This document shows, one piece after another, positions 10,190-24,099 of a stretch of 64,000 bases of DNA. Origin of the DNA: Hybos culiciformis (taxonomy: Eukaryota > Arthropoda > Insecta > Diptera > Hybotidae); NCBI GenBank assembly GCA_964007475.1, contig OZ023275.1, forward strand, positions 1,426,001 through 1,490,000, in the 5' to 3' direction. Each line of letters starts with the position of its first letter. Positions within the stretch are counted from its first letter, which is position 1. Position numbers and translations under genes: made by a program. Below the pieces are notes generated by a model, which was given only the letters and a program-made list of their open reading frames with translations, was not told where the DNA came from and did no database searches.

Positions 10190-10572
10190 TCGTCGGTCGG
10201 CGACGCAAATCTCGTAAGTCTTGTTTTTTACAAAACGTGTTTTTTTACATTTTCCTGCCCTTTTTGTTGATCTGCGTCGATATACATTCATAAAAATTCT
10301 CTAAATATTTTTTACGCACTTTTATTGTCGAAAAAAAAAAAACGAAAATTTAGGTGGGGAGCTTTTGTGGCCAAACCTTGCACATTTTTGAAACTAAGGT
10401 AATGTACTAATCTTCGTAAGAAGCTACAGATTTTATTCAATCCATATCGCTTCGAAATTGGCCAATCTTAAGCAATTTTGTGCTAATTTAATAATAAGAA
10501 TAATACAGTTTTTTGTGTCTCCTGTAAAATTTTCAAAAACAGACTTACGAGGTTTGCGTCGCCGACCGACGA
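10190..10572. mobile_element. TA-flanked MITE, TIR TCGTCGGTCGGCGACGC
   Basis: The left end TCGTCGGTCGGCGACGCAAA and the complemented right end TCGTCGGTCGGCGACGCAAA are identical for 20 bp. They continue as (T/C)CTCGTAAGTC, giving about 31 bp with one mismatch. TA dinucleotides flank both sides (10188-10189, 10573-10574), indicating a Tc1/mariner-type non-autonomous element of 383 bp. It lies in the spacer between two small genes and has no coding capacity. Confidence 0.75.
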
Positions 10573-10787
10573 TATATGAATTTTGATTAATTTCTCAAAA
10601 TTTTAAATCAAATTTTCCAGGAATTTAATTTTCTAAAAAAGTAAAAGCTTTAAATTTTATTTTTTAAATTAAAAAAAAAAAAAAAAATTCAAAATTTTAA
10701 TATTTTTATAATATTTGCCAATTTTATGATATTTTAAAAGGTATTTTTAATGTTGGGAAATTAAAATTTTCAGTGTATATATAAAGT

Positions 10788-11498
10788 ATGTCATTGATTG
10801 CAAAGTATATGAAAGTAACACTTTTTAATATTTTAAAATCAAGAAAAAGAGCTTTTCTTGCAAATTTAATACGTTCTGGTTCGTATTCCTGTAAGGAACA
10901 TCAAGAATGTGGAACTCCTAGTAAGTGTGGTAAAGCCAAAGGAACAGTTTGTCAAGAACCATCAAAATTAAAAAAGGAATGCGCAGAAGTAAAAACCTCA
11001 CACGAAGATTTAGATCCAAGTTGGCCTGCAGCATGTTATGGCGATCCATGCCCCTATGTCCCACAACTCGATACATCCATGTATTTTCCATCAAATAAAA
11101 AAACCCGAAAGTTTCAAAAAACTTGGGCAGATGGTCCAGAAAGATTTTTAAAAAAGAAATATGTTTGTGATAATCCATTTGTTGAAAAACTGCCTCCTCT
11201 GTATAAACGTAAAAACATTCCTCGAGTACAATGTCCAAAAGAAGACGATGATAAGGATTCATTGTGTAAAAGAATTATACTTCCAAATTGTAGGGGAAAA
11301 CGATGTAAAAATCCACCAACATGTTATAACATTAAAGCTCGTCCAATTTGTGACAAAGTTAATTGTCCATTTCCATCATTCTCAGAATGTAAAAAGCCGT
11401 TTCCTAATAAAGCATCACCCAAAGAATGTAATTGCTTGAATAAGAGATCGTTATGTGAAATGTACGCATTTGCCAGAAAGCGGGGAATGGATATATAA
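10788..11498 (+). CDS. Cysteine-rich 236-residue insect protein (DUF1431-like?)
   Basis: One uninterrupted exon runs from ATG (TAAAGTATGTCATTG) to TAA. The N-terminus is basic and amphipathic (LFNILKSRKRAFLANLIRSG), possibly a targeting segment. The body holds 19 cysteines in spaced pairs (CKEHQECGTPSKC, CYGDPCPYVPQ, CRGKRCKNPPTC, CDKVNCPFPSFSEC, ECNCLNK). Between them lies a Lys/Arg/Trp-rich core (YFPSNKKTRKFQKTWADGPE). This layout recalls the Cys-rich DUF1431-type proteins of Drosophila, many of them male-germline expressed. That match is from memory and not verified. Cysteine spacing suggests disulfide or metal cross-linking rather than catalysis. The gene follows the 8644 gene in the same direction, with a MITE between. 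Confidence 0.75.
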   Translation: MSLIAKYMKVTLFNILKSRKRAFLANLIRSGSYSCKEHQECGTPSKCGKAKGTVCQEPSKLKKECAEVKTSHEDLDPSWPAACYGDPCPYVPQLDTSMYFPSNKKTRKFQKTWADGPERFLKKKYVCDNPFVEKLPPLYKRKNIPRVQCPKEDDDKDSLCKRIILPNCRGKRCKNPPTCYNIKARPICDKVNCPFPSFSECKKPFPNKASPKECNCLNKRSLCEMYAFARKRGMDI

Positions 11499-11607
11499 AA
11501 AATGTAAAACTAAATATTGTTACAAGTTAAAAACTTCTGATAAAGAACCTATTTCTAAAGTAAAATTTTTTTTTGATTATTTTTACATTTTGGTTCAATT
11601 TTAAATT

Positions 11608-11613
11608 AATAAA
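11608..11613 (+). terminator. Candidate polyadenylation signal AATAAA for the Cys-rich gene
   Basis: AATAAA occurs about 110 nt past the stop in TTAATAAAGCG, a plausible distance for an insect 3' UTR. Confidence 0.45.
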
Positions 11614-13734
11614 GCGTACCGTTTTGATTAATTAATTAATTTTGATCAGTTTTATTCGTTTCACAATGCAGATATTTGAGATAAGTGACTGCACTTTAGA
11701 AGTGCATTTTGAAGTTGAAATTAATCTATTCAATTTCCTTCGATTGGATATTGGAGAAATTTTTGTCATCATGGTATCATTATTTATACCAACTTTAAAT
11801 TTATATTTGATATTCCAACTTATGCGCCACAAAGAAAACAAAATAATTCTTTAATTAATATAGTTTTATTTTGCATTGATTCTTGATTTCAAAAACAATT
11901 ATTTTTTAACATAAGTACAAAAAAAAAAATTAAAATAAATTAAGATTCTTGTGGTAATAATTAAAATATCGTCTTATTCAAGATATAAATTTCTGAAGTC
12001 TAAAAAAAGGAAGATTTAGGTAAAAATCTAAAAACTACAACAAATAAATTTTAATTGTGTTTCAAATTTATTGTTAGTCAAAAATTGTTAATTCTTTGCG
12101 ATTATGAATTTGTAATATATTAATAATTTTAATATTATTGATACTGAGTGGCCTTCATAGTTCTAACTGCAAATATTTTAAATTTGAATTTTTAGAAGTT
12201 GAATTAAAAAAAAAAATACAAATTATTTAAAAGCAAAAACAAATTTTTTTTTTTTTTTTACATAAAATTTTATATTTTATAATTATAGGTTTTATATTTA
12301 TAAGTTATAATTATTTTTAAATTTTTTTTTTCAATATCTGAATAATACTTTTATCTTTTTCTTTTTTATCTTAAGTATGATAAAAATTTAATAAATTACA
12401 ATAATTTTAAATATTTCTATCACTTTAGTCGATGAGAAAAATGTAATGATATTTCCCAGTTTTTATGAGAATTTGAATTATTTGAATATCAATTAATTTG
12501 ATAAATCAATTTATTATGTAGTTTAGTATTTTTTCGTTTTTTTTTTTTTTATTAAACTCCTAACTTTTTCTGTATAAATTTAGAGAAATGATTAATGAAA
12601 GCAAATTATAAATTCTTTGAATTTTTATTTTGCCTCAACCTGGGTCCAAGCGAATAATGCACCAAATAAAAGAAAAAAATTACTTAAATTCTTTTAATGA
12701 GATTCATATACATATTCAAAAATTTTTCTTTTATCCTAGATATAACTTTTTAAAATATATATATCTACATTTTTCAATTATAATACAAAAAAAAAAAAAA
12801 TGGATGGATACATCGAAATATTTTTTTTTTTAAATCCAAATTTTAATATAACAATTTTTGTCTTAATATTTAAATTTATAGCTGAAAAAAAAAATACATA
12901 TGTATTTATAATATAATATGAAATGTTTGTGGGAATTTAATTATGATTAATAAAATGGAAATTATTATTTTTATAAGATGTACAAAATTTTTGAGTAATT
13001 TAAATTTCTTTTTTTTTTTAACTATACATACAATAACATATGTATTATAATTTTATTCAACAAAAGCAAGTAAAAGCGGGTTTTAAGAAATTCTATTAGT
13101 TGGTTTGGTGACAGCTGATATTTACAATTTTTAAATAAAATACAACATATTTTAAATAAAATATTAAAATTAAAAATTCATTGCCACTCGTAAAAAAAAA
13201 AAAAAAATTGAGACATATAACATTTTGATCAAATTCTTTTTTCTGACATTTTTAATTTTTAAAACGAAGGAAAATATCTCGAAACATATAAAAATAAATT
13301 TCGAATTATTTGTCAATGTTAACTTTATGGCAAAAGAAAAATTTACAAAAATATAAACACAATAAATCAAATCGAAAATAACTCGAAATTCATTCTAATG
13401 AAATAGTTGATTCTTTGTTTCCATCGTTTAATGAAAAAATATAATTAGAAGAATAAATTATTTATGAAGTGTCTCAAATAAAAAAAAATATTTTATTAAT
13501 TAATAGAAATAATATAGAAAAATATAATTTTATTAAAAATAATAAAATTCTGTGCTTTTTTTTCTTAACATTCTAAAACATATATGTTTGTATATCTACA
13601 AAATTTAAATACTTAAAAGTAAATATAATAAATTTGTTCCCAAAAAAAAAAAATATAACTACACGTTATCTGCATAACAAATTTTTACAGATTACATTAT
13701 CGTAATTTAATAATTTTAAATTGTTTTTTATTTT
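11614..13734. other. A/T-rich intergenic DNA
   Basis: Long A and T runs dominate. Short ORFs on both strands are low-complexity and overlap each other. A small patch near 12630-12665 (CCTCAACCTGGGTCCAAGCG) is richer in GC but has no consistent splice frame. No gene is annotated. Confidence 0.5.
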
Positions 13735-13740
13735 TTTATT
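13735..13740 (-). terminator. Candidate polyadenylation signal for egh
   Basis: TTTATT on the plus strand gives AATAAA on the minus strand about 20 nt after the egh stop codon. Other copies may lie further downstream. Confidence 0.35.
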
Positions 13741-13759
13741 AAACAATAATAAAAATAAT

Positions 13760-15268
13760 TTAAACTGTTTCTAAAGTTCTAATGTCTTTTTGTACCACAT
13801 AAAATTTATGTTTTTTGCCGACTAGACCCCATATAACTGCTACATTTTCAATAATTATATTAATTGGTATTGTGCAAACAGCGCCAATGACACAAGCCAT
13901 AAATTTAACTAAACCAAATCGTACAAATGAAAATGATTTTATTACTCCAAAAACATACATATAAATATTAACAGCAGCTATGAAAGCACATACGAAATCC
14001 ATTAGATTCGGACATGGAATTGGATAGAGAACTGCAAATACCATATTTGATGTTGATAATGGCATTGTTACCCATGAATAAACTGATACTGCTAATAATA
14101 ACTTATTACGCAATGGTATAATTTTGGAATGCACTACCAATAAAATTCCTTGAAGCCATCGCTTACGCTGTTGTACAAAATCCATTAATGTGAAAGGTGA
14201 TTTTTCATACATTTCACCTTCGATAAAATTAAATGTATAACCTTGACTGAATGCTCGCATAGCAAAAAAACAATCTTCAGCAATTGAACCATCTAAACCA
14301 TTATCAAATGAAACGGATCGTTCGGCACCAACCTAAAAAAAAAAAAAAATAAAATTTAAAATATTAATTAAAACAAACTTGAAACCATTAAAAAAATAAA
14401 CAAAATAGCAACTTTCGCATAAAACTGCAACTGAAATAATATGACAACTTATGAACTAAAAAATCACCTGAGTAACAACATAACTTCCTTTCCAACTGAA
14501 TAATGGCTTATGGAATAATTTAAATTGTAAACGAAGTTTACCCATATCATCACTAACTCGAAAACTGTCTGCCAATGTGGTTAGCCAATTAACTACATTT
14601 TCATTTGCATATGTTATTAATCCTTGGCCAAATGGATGCTTACCATCCAAAACGAAATTAATAACTCCTCTAACTGAGTTTTCAGTCAATAATGTTTCCT
14701 CGTCCAAATGAACAATCCAATCATTATCATTCAATACATTCACATTATCTTCTAAGCAATACTGTAAAGCCCTTGACTTGAATAATGCACCAGTTTTTGT
14801 TTTATATGATTTAGGGACAACAATTTCGCGAATACGACGATGTTTAGTTAAATTTATTGGCTTATCTGTAACTACTTCAATTAAAAAATTTTCTAAACCA
14901 GTATCTAAGCATGTATTCATATTGCGTAATACATTTGTTTTAACTAAGTCGGCAAAATCGCCCCGTGTTACCACTCTTATGCAAATAAATGGTGCTAATA
15001 ATGGACTACCTTTTAGTATCACCTTCTCGGGGAATGCATTATAAAAAACTAAGCCAGCAAAATTGAATAAGACTTGAGGTAATGTTAAAAATGTTAAAAA
15101 ACGTAATAAGTACAATAATATTGTTGGAATTTGACCATATTCTGACCATGGATCAATTAGTGTAAATGAATTTTCATTTATTTTAATACCACCAGAAAAT
15201 ACTTCAAATGAAATTATCACAATGGTTAACAGAGTACAATGAAGTAAATGTTTGACAGTTGAATTCAT
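13760..15268 (-). CDS. egh: Egghead, beta-1,4-mannosyltransferase of glycosphingolipid synthesis; 2 exons
   Basis: Exon 1 is 15268-14468 and exon 2 is 14332-13760, with a 135-bp GT-AG intron (CTCAG|GTGATT ... TTTTAG|GTTGG) that rejoins the frame exactly as TQ-VGAERS. The product is 457 residues, the length I recall for Drosophila Egh, and it matches that protein closely throughout. I chose the ATG at 15268 (MNSTVKHLLHC) because the family begins there; the frame stays open to 15364 but that extension is Lys/Leu-rich. N-terminal membrane segments (about residues 8-25 and 45-75) precede a GT2-type catalytic domain with HLDEET and a QRKRW (QxxRW) motif. Several C-terminal membrane spans follow. 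Egh adds mannose to glucosylceramide to give mactosylceramide in the Golgi/ER, needed for epithelial and Notch/EGFR-related signalling in flies. No frameshift or missing motif was seen. Confidence 0.97.
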
Positions 15269-15364
15269 AGTAAATTTTAATGTTGTGAAATTTTGTAGAA
15301 TCATTATTTTAATTTTTTGGTTTAATTTTAATATTTTTAAATATAGTTTAAATTTTTGCGCCAA

Positions 15365-18300
15365 ATTTTGATTGAGCCTATGTTGCGAAATTTGAAGCTG
15401 TATTTATATTATTTAAAAATTTTAAATTCTTAATACTATCAGTTTTTAATAATTAAAAATGAGATTATTTTTATATTTTTTTAATATTTTTGTTTTTTTA
15501 ATTTTTTCTTAAAAAAAAATTTAGAAAAAAAAACATTTTGTTCGCATAATAATTAGTAAAAATTAGATAATTATTGAATTTTGCGCCTTTTTAATCTAAA
15601 TTCAATATTTTCTAATAATTTATTACTAAAATTATTTTTCATTGTATTTTTGGAACTACTATACTAGAAACTTAGAATCATACTCTATTTATTAAATTTA
15701 TTTATCCATTCAAAGCTTCCTACTAAGGCTTGTATTAAATTTGATGAAATAATTGCCGGCTAGCAATTAAAATTTAAAGTACACACTTTTGAATTCTATT
15801 TTACTTTATTTCGATCTTTTAGGCTACACAATTAATGTTGCTTCTGTTGTTATACTTAATATCGAATCGGCTAACAAAATTTGATTATTTAATGAAAATT
15901 TAGATGATGGATGATGGATTTTATTGGATCAATAACTTTTTTTGATAATATTATAAATATTTTAAATATTAGTAGCGAATTTTAACTATGAATGTGTGTA
16001 AGTCCAAAATTTGAGGGAAAATTTTCGATTATCTATCTATTATTATTTCTGCATTCATCGTTTTCAAAAAATTCCCATCATTGTTGATTTGAATGAAATT
16101 GACATAATGTTGGAAATCTTGACATTATTTTCTACAAAGATAAAAAAAAAAAATCAATCTTTATTTTATATATATACTTGAATTATTGTTATTAAATTTA
16201 ATAATATTTAAAATCAAAAAAATCCAATATTATTCATGTAAGTAAATTATTGTATTCTAAATTTCAACTAAAATTAATATGGAATACTTTTGTACACATG
16301 TCGTGATGTTGTAGTATTGTAGTTATCTTAAAAATTTAGGGGTTGTAAGGCCGATTCATATAATTTATATTCAATTTGATTATTATTTGGTTTCTGAATT
16401 TTAAGTATAATGGTTTTTATTTTTTATCTTTAGTTTTCGTGATAAATAAGCAAAATTAAATGATAAAATATATTATTTAGAAGGGAATTATACATAACAG
16501 AAAGCCTGCGTAGGGTGTTATGACTCTTTTAAGTTAGATGTTATCCCATGTTATTTCATTTGAACTTTATAGAAACTTTTTCATTATGAAATAACAACTA
16601 AGCAAAATAGCATTCAAATTTTTTCGCTGTTTTTTTAGATGTTATTTTATTTTTGCTTTTCAGAGACGATTTCTTTAGAGGATATTTTACAGCGCCTTAA
16701 TTACTATTAGCTTAAATTTAAATTTGATTGAATTTTAGACCAATCAATAAACAAAATATATGTTGTCCATTTGAACTATAACTATATTAATAAGAACGAT
16801 CGTTCAATTGAACTTTGCTCAAAATGATTAAAAATACTGGTTAAGATAAATAAACCTTTTTTTTAATTTGTAAGCTAATTTATCAACTTATTTATTAGGC
16901 TATATTAAATACAAAACTTCAAAAACACATTTGCAGTCGCCTTCTTACATTAACATGATAAGTAAATGAATGATAAAATGTTTACGTTATGATTCTTCTT
17001 AAAATGCATATACCTACTTAAACACACTAACTACTCACATAAATGTACTAATATGTTTTAGGTAAATAAGTGATTTTATATAAAAATTGCAATTTTATAT
17101 TTATAACATTAAGATTAAAGAAAATATAAGCGTGAAAATTTGGTTATATATTACATTCTGGTTCTAAATATAAAATTTCAATGTGGTTTTGCAGCATTTT
17201 TTAAATTTATATCATAAATATTTTTGTGTTGTATACTTATTAAGTATACATATTGTTATAAAGATCTAGCAATGTGACTAGGCTTTGTTCCCTATAACAT
17301 CGTAGTATATCCGGTCAGACGGTATTTATTAAAATCACACTTATTGATAATTATGATAAAGTAAACATTTTTGAACGAATTAAATACATATATACGAAAT
17401 TTCATGAAATCATAAGAGGAAATAAATTAAAAATGTGTGTTATTTAAATAAATTAACAATGTGTGATTGTAAAACTAGTTAAGTTTAGTTTTTCGTTTTC
17501 AGTTTTTATATATGTACCAGCTTAGAGCTGAAATCAACTGAAAATATATGTGATCTCGAATACTTATGTGTAAATTGACTTTTCTGTTCATATTTTTATT
17601 TTTAACAATATACAATACTTAAGTACTAAAGAAATATAAATGTGGACTTTATGTTCACGATTTAAGTAATTATTCATATTAAAATATAAGTATATATACT
17701 TGGTCAATATATATAATTGTAATATCAAGCAAGCACAACATACTAAAGAACATCCTACGCGAAAATATTTGAATGCTCTTTAAAAAGGATATTAACTGAT
17801 GACATCATGGAAATATCTGATAAAAAAAATGTCAGCTTTACATTTCTGAACTTGCAAACAAAAATAAAATACTATAATAAAATTTCCATTATTAATAATT
17901 TCAAGTAAATAATATCTAGACAGCAATATCATGTTAATATGAATTGAAAATAGGTAATTTTTTTTTACGTTGTTCTTTTAATGATTGTCAAAAATGTATA
18001 TAATTATTATAATAATAATTTACATACATTTTTATTTCAATAATGAAAAATACTATTTTTTTGAAATTCAACTATTAGGTATTTGTTATTAAAAATTTAT
18101 ATCATTTGGTGACTAATCTCTTATTTTTAAATTGGAAAATTTTTATTTTTGAAGTAGAAACACAAGATTTTTTTCTCAATAAATGTGAGCATTCAAACAC
18201 TGGTAAATTGAAAACTATTGAATCAAACAATAACATTTCATAAAATTCTCATCTGTATAATTTTTGCTTGAAGTCAAACCACAGTTTTCTCAAGTCTAAA

Positions 18301-20029
18301 AATATTAAGTTAAGAAATTTAATTTAATTTATATTTATGCAAAATAAATTGAAATTAAAATTCGCTTCAAGAGAAAAAAAAATCACATTATTGACCCAGA
18401 GAATATTTTTACAAAATCAACCCATCAATGTTATTTTCAGTCCTAAAAATTGAAATAGTCTTGAAGGATTAATGAATTGGCGTAATGCCTAGAAATACAT
18501 AATTTTATTTACATATATATATGTATATAAATGCACTTGATATGCATGCACTTGTTACATAGTAAAAATTTTTTTTAAAAATATTGTGTATTACCCTTCT
18601 GTATCTTATAGTGATATAATGATAATAATTACACACATTTTAATACCACATTAAAAACAATAAATTCTATTAAATTTTAGACTTTAAATTAACATTTGAA
18701 ATAACAAATGCAGATTTTTGATTGTGTCAAATTTCAAAATAAAATATTCTAATCACTTTTCAAGTTCAAAATCATCCACCTATGTTTTTAATTGTAGTTG
18801 TTTTGTTTTTTAAATTTTTGAACTGGTTTTCTTTTTCATATTAAGAATATTATAAATAAATACATATTTTTATTATTTTTATGAGTCAAATTTTTTTGTT
18901 ATTATTTCTTCTGATTAACATTAATCTGAACTGAAGATAGAAATTACGTTATCATTCAGTTTAATCAACTTAAAGCAAACTTTGTACATTTTATTTTTTT
19001 GTTATTATTTCTTTATCTCTACCCATTATTTTTTTTTAGAAAACCGATGATAAATTGTTTCATCTGATACTTTTACTGAGATTAAGTATATATTTTTATA
19101 CCTAGTTATTTGACATTGTATTGATGAAGTTTCATTTCCCAACTAAACTATTTTTTCCAAAACTTTTTCTTTAAACGACTTAAATTGTAAAGAACATGTA
19201 AAAACTGTACTCGAGTAAGATCTAGCTAAAAAATTTATAATTACTAATATAATTTTTTGTAGGAACTGAAGCTGAAATTGTGCAAATCGAATCGTACGAC
19301 GCATTATAGCAAAAATTTATATTATTATATAATTCATATTATTTTTTTTTTACTATTTAATATTAAAAATTTTTAATCACTTAACTTAATAGATTTATTT
19401 TTCATACCTATTATATTTCAGATTTTTTTTTTCATATGATTATGATTCATTCGCTTCTTAAGTAAATAGGTTATTGAAGTTTTTATATATATATAAATAA
19501 TTCATAAGATAACATATTATATAAAATTTATAATGTAGAGTGAATAATTTCAAAATTAATAAAAAAAAAAAAATAATTCAAATCACGTATAATAAAACTT
19601 TATACTTTTTAACTTTAGTAGACTTATATTTTATGCACACATTTGCATAAGTAAACATATGATTTGTTTTTTTTTTTTTTTAATATAGACAATTAAATTT
19701 TACCTTGACTCATCACAGTGTAGTGCTACTGTCTAAAAAGAATTGTTCTTATTTTTATGATACACTTTTTTTTGTGAATTAAGTTATAAATTTTTATACT
19801 TGTTTCTGTTTTTATAAATTTCTTTATTTTAATAATTTTTAGATGGACGTAAGTAGTTAAATAATTTTTTTTTTTAAAAAACTGATAATGAAGATAATGG
19901 TTTAAACTGCAAATAATAATTTTTTCTATTTTAATTTGCGTAGAATAAATAAATTATTGACTGAGATTTTTCGCCATAAAAAGGTATAGCTATTGTTTAT
20001 TCAAAATTGTGTTTCATTTCAAACTTTAC
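15365..20029. other. A/T-rich non-coding region upstream of egh
   Basis: This presumably includes egh 5' UTR introns and promoter, since egh 5' regions in flies are long. No ORF, RNA gene or complete transposon could be supported. A patch at 17260-17330 (CTAGGCTTTGTTCCC ... CCGGTCAGACGG) is GC-richer but has stops in the frames checked. Confidence 0.45.
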
Positions 20030-20133
20030 TGATCGCTAGCTCGATCGCTAGTTTTCCCAAATTATATACAAAAGATATGCGCACCGCACCGTTGAATCCT
20101 CGGTTGATTCCTATCAACAACTTGACTGCATAT
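20030..20133 (-). other. Candidate internal exon of an unrecognised gene (or TE relic)
   Basis: This 104-bp patch is far richer in GC than its surroundings. It is bounded on the minus strand by a T-rich tract ending in TTTTTAG and by a GTAAAG donor. One frame is open throughout and reads YAVKLLIGINRGFNGAVR then ISFVYNLGKLAIELAIS (phase one base in, one base out). The complementary strand is also open, so a decayed transposon cannot be excluded. No family was recognised. Confidence 0.3.
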
Positions 20134-23100
20134 CTAAAAATTATTAAACAAAAAAAAAAAGTAATTATAAAAATATAAAAAAAAATTTATGATTATATGT
20201 CTGCGTTCGCAAAAACCCCATTTTAAGATCATGTTCATGTGTAATAATATTCTCCATAATAATGATAAAATTGCATTACCCCAACAGTTTTTTTTTTTTT
20301 TTTTAAATAAACACGCGACAGAACAATATAACAATTTGTTTGATAGTACATAAATTAACGTAATGAATATTGTATTTCCTCTCAGATATTTTCTCGGTAA
20401 CTATAATTCATTTAACGTGGTTGACACCATGCACAACAGTCTCTACATAAAGCTTAATATGTTCAAATGTATAATATAGTTAAAGTAAATGACATATTTG
20501 TTATTTTTGCACATTACAATTTTTTGAAATTATACAGAAATTTTTTCTCTTTGTATTATCATGATTACACATTTAAGTGTAAGCTCTAGAAACGTTTTTT
20601 TTTGTTTCAACAAATTGATATTAAAATAAATAATTAAATAGGTTTAAGATTTAAAAACTACTTTAATGGTAAGATACTTGATAAAATTATATTTTCTGAC
20701 GATCGTTTTCCTGGTAAGTATTACTTTTTTTTAAGATTCTAGAATTGCAATACATGTATATGTAAATTTTTACAATTATTTTAATTTATATTACAATTGT
20801 TTTAGTTTATATCCATAGTATTAGTTTTTGCAGCACAGAGGCTAATATAACTTTTTATAACAGACAACAAAAATGAAGGAAACTGGCTCCTTTTTTTATA
20901 ATATAATGTGTGTACAGTCTAGTATAAAAAAAAAATTATTGTGATCAATCAAAATGATCCATCTTGTTGAAATTCTAGAATAGTAAGAACTAGAAGAAAA
21001 GGACAAACTTGAAACAAAACCAATTATGAATTTTAAATTAAATTAAGTGGAAAAATTGTAAACTTATAACTTATGTTAAGTGTAAAGTTATATACCTTAT
21101 TCAATCTCTTTAATAATTTGTGATATCTATGTATTATTAATATATACTTATTATATAGAAGTTATAACTTCTATTTTAAATGTTTATCTTCCAAATCTTT
21201 GAACTCTTGTGTTAATTTATGTGTATACTCAGTCTTTAATAATAATAATATGCCCAATTATAAGTTCAGTTTTGTGTACACTCAAGTCAATAATATTCAA
21301 TTAAAAAGTTAAAACACACGTTTTAACGAGAATATACCAGAAGCCACTTTATTTATTATTTATTTAAAAATTGAATTGCAAACAATGTTCAAAAATATTT
21401 ACATCGTACAACTTATCAAAAATGTTTATTTATTATTAAATAAGTAATTTATTTTGTTTATTTATATTGAACATAATAATAATAATGTGTTTAAATATTT
21501 AAAAATCATATCAATTAAAATGTCATAAAACTCAATACTAATGTTATAAAATTATGTTTCTTAAAATTAGATTGTTTGTGAATATAATGTTGATCACAAT
21601 AATTAAAAACAAAAAAGAATACTTATAATAAATGAATAAAGATATTTATGTAAGTAAGAAAAAAATTTCTTTTTCTTTTTTTCAGTATGTTAAATTTTTG
21701 TTTGAGCATGTATTATACAAAATACTTAAATAAGATAAAATTCTTATTCTTCTCATGCTTTCAATTATTGTGAAAACGAATACAACGGACCCAGGAATTT
21801 CATCTGTAACAAGGCTTATTTTTGGAGTTTAAAAAAAAATATGAAATGAACGCTGTAAATGTTACAAAAAAAATTAAACTTATCTGACTCAAAAAAAATG
21901 TTTTAAATCTAAATTTATTAAAATCGATGCAGATTGTGAACTTACATACAATATGTACGATATACATTATAAATTAACATTTATAATTTTTTTTTTATAA
22001 AATTTAGATCGATTTAAAAAAGAAAAAAGTTCTTCGAGAAATTGCCAAAATAATATTATTTATGTATTTTTCTATTTGAGTGAGTGGGATTGATTTTTAT
22101 TTATTACTAATAATCTGATTGCAATAATGATGCAGAATAACATAAATCAGGAATTTACAACATAATATGTAGATACTTATATACATAAATAATTCCTTGT
22201 TTTATATTCTTAAAAATCATATAAAAATCAATTCGACTAAATTAATGGCTTTCAAGCATTCAATTTGAACACAACATGATGCTATATTGAAAAAAAATTA
22301 CTTCCATATATACAAATACATAGTAGATATATTACATTTAATGCACAACGATATAATTATTATATACAGTATATACTTACAATATCTATAATTTAAATAT
22401 AAATAAAAAATGCCATAAAAATTTTATTTCGAAAATATGTATAGAGAAAGTTCGAAATGAACTTGTGTAAATTGTTTTGTTTTTATAAAACTGAAAGATT
22501 GTTAGTCTTTTAAGTCAAATTCAGTTAAGAAATTCATTTATTTTAACATTGGATGCACATGTGCATAATGCATTTTCATTAACTTATTAATAACAGAACT
22601 TAATAAATTTTAAAGATTTTACCCCATTTTCAGTGATTCATTTTTAGATTCAAAAGGTTTTATTCTATTTTTATAACAAAAAAAAAAAAAAACGGCAAAT
22701 ACTACATACCTAAATAAAATGACTTCGTTGAAAAAACAACAAGGGAAAATAATAATAGTTTTTTTTTGTTGTAACTGAAAACCATAGTCAATATATTTTT
22801 TTCACTTCCGATTTATTTTATGTGCAGTTAAACTATTTTATTCCGAATTTCAGCATTGGTGTTAGAAAAAAATCTTAAAAACCTTAAATTATCGATCTTA
22901 ATTATGTTAATAGTTTGTTTTAGAGCGAAATGTCGCTTAAAAATGATTTCAAAACTTGTTTCATCACATTTTTCTTTCAAATGATAATGTGATAAAAAAA
23001 AGTTTATTTAGAACTAAGTAAGAGGTCCCAGATTAATTAAATTTACTTCTTAAATAGGTAAAAATTATAACTGGAATCTATTGATTGGATACTGAAGATT

Positions 23101-24099
23101 ATTTTCTAAAATTTGCATCAAAAATTATTTTTAATTCATTTGGCAGCTCATTATTTTTTTTTTTCAATACACTTATAAGTATGTATATAAAAAAAAAAAT
23201 CTATAACAAATACAATTTTTTTTTTGTAGTATGACATTTTGATATAATTATAAATATAATTTAAAGCTTCTAGTTGAAGAATTGATTTGTTAAATGTTTA
23301 AATAGAAATAGAAAATGTCTTCAACAATTTTAAGGTTCAATAATTATTCATGTTTTGAACTAAATTGCATCAATAAATGATTGTCAAATAGTACAGTTTA
23401 AAAATAAAATATATACCATTGTACGTTCATGTGGATATTGTGTGTTTCAAAATTAAAAAGTTTTATTTATACAAAATAAGTTCGAGTTCAACAAACTAAA
23501 AAATATGGCGGGTAAAAAAAGATTATTGGAATTTTTTTTTAGATCTTCGTAGCATTTGTATAGAAAATATTATATTTCTTCGATAAGAAATATATTTTTT
23601 TCATAGTAATTTTTTGAAAAATTATATTTTTTCACAGCATTTTGTTTGGGAAATATTTTTTTTTGATAGCAATTTAATGTGTGGGAAATTATATTGCAGC
23701 AATATCAATATTTTGTTCCACAAATAACAACAGAGTGATTTATTCCTCGTATATAACTTAAAATTTAAAATTGTATATATATGTATATTGTTTATATCTA
23801 CAAAGCTATTTCCTGTTTTTTTTTTAAGTTCATTAATTTAAAAAAAAAATTTTTTTTTTATCATATTTCTTTTTTTAAAACAAGAAAATTTATTTTCTAT
23901 GATAAGAATTTTTTTTTTATGTTATTTTTATACGCCCTCTAATTATTAGAATTATGTTAAATATTTTCCCAAATTTGCCTTGACCTTGATACTGTTTTTT
24001 TTTTTTTTTTTTTTGTGTGTAAAATATATTATGGATAAAATTAAAAATAAAAAATAAAAATATTTTTGTTAATTCTTGTTGTTTATGTTGTTGTTGTTT
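20134..24099. other. A/T-rich non-coding DNA
   Basis: No ORF, RNA gene or terminal repeats were found. Homopolymer runs and short microsatellite-like stretches are frequent. If the candidate exons around it are real, this would be intron. Confidence 0.4.

Noticed and set aside
10918..11439. Two overlapping alternate-frame ORFs (10918-11262 minus, 11161-11439 plus)
   Set aside because: Shadows of the Cys-rich gene; the main frame has the coherent cysteine pattern.
14778..15044. Plus-strand ORF of 88 codons
   Set aside because: Antisense shadow of egh exon 1.
21770..21830. Possible minus-strand exon after TTGTTACAG (DEIPGSVVFVFTIIES)
   Set aside because: The frame drifts into A/T noise without a donor or nearby polyadenylation signal.
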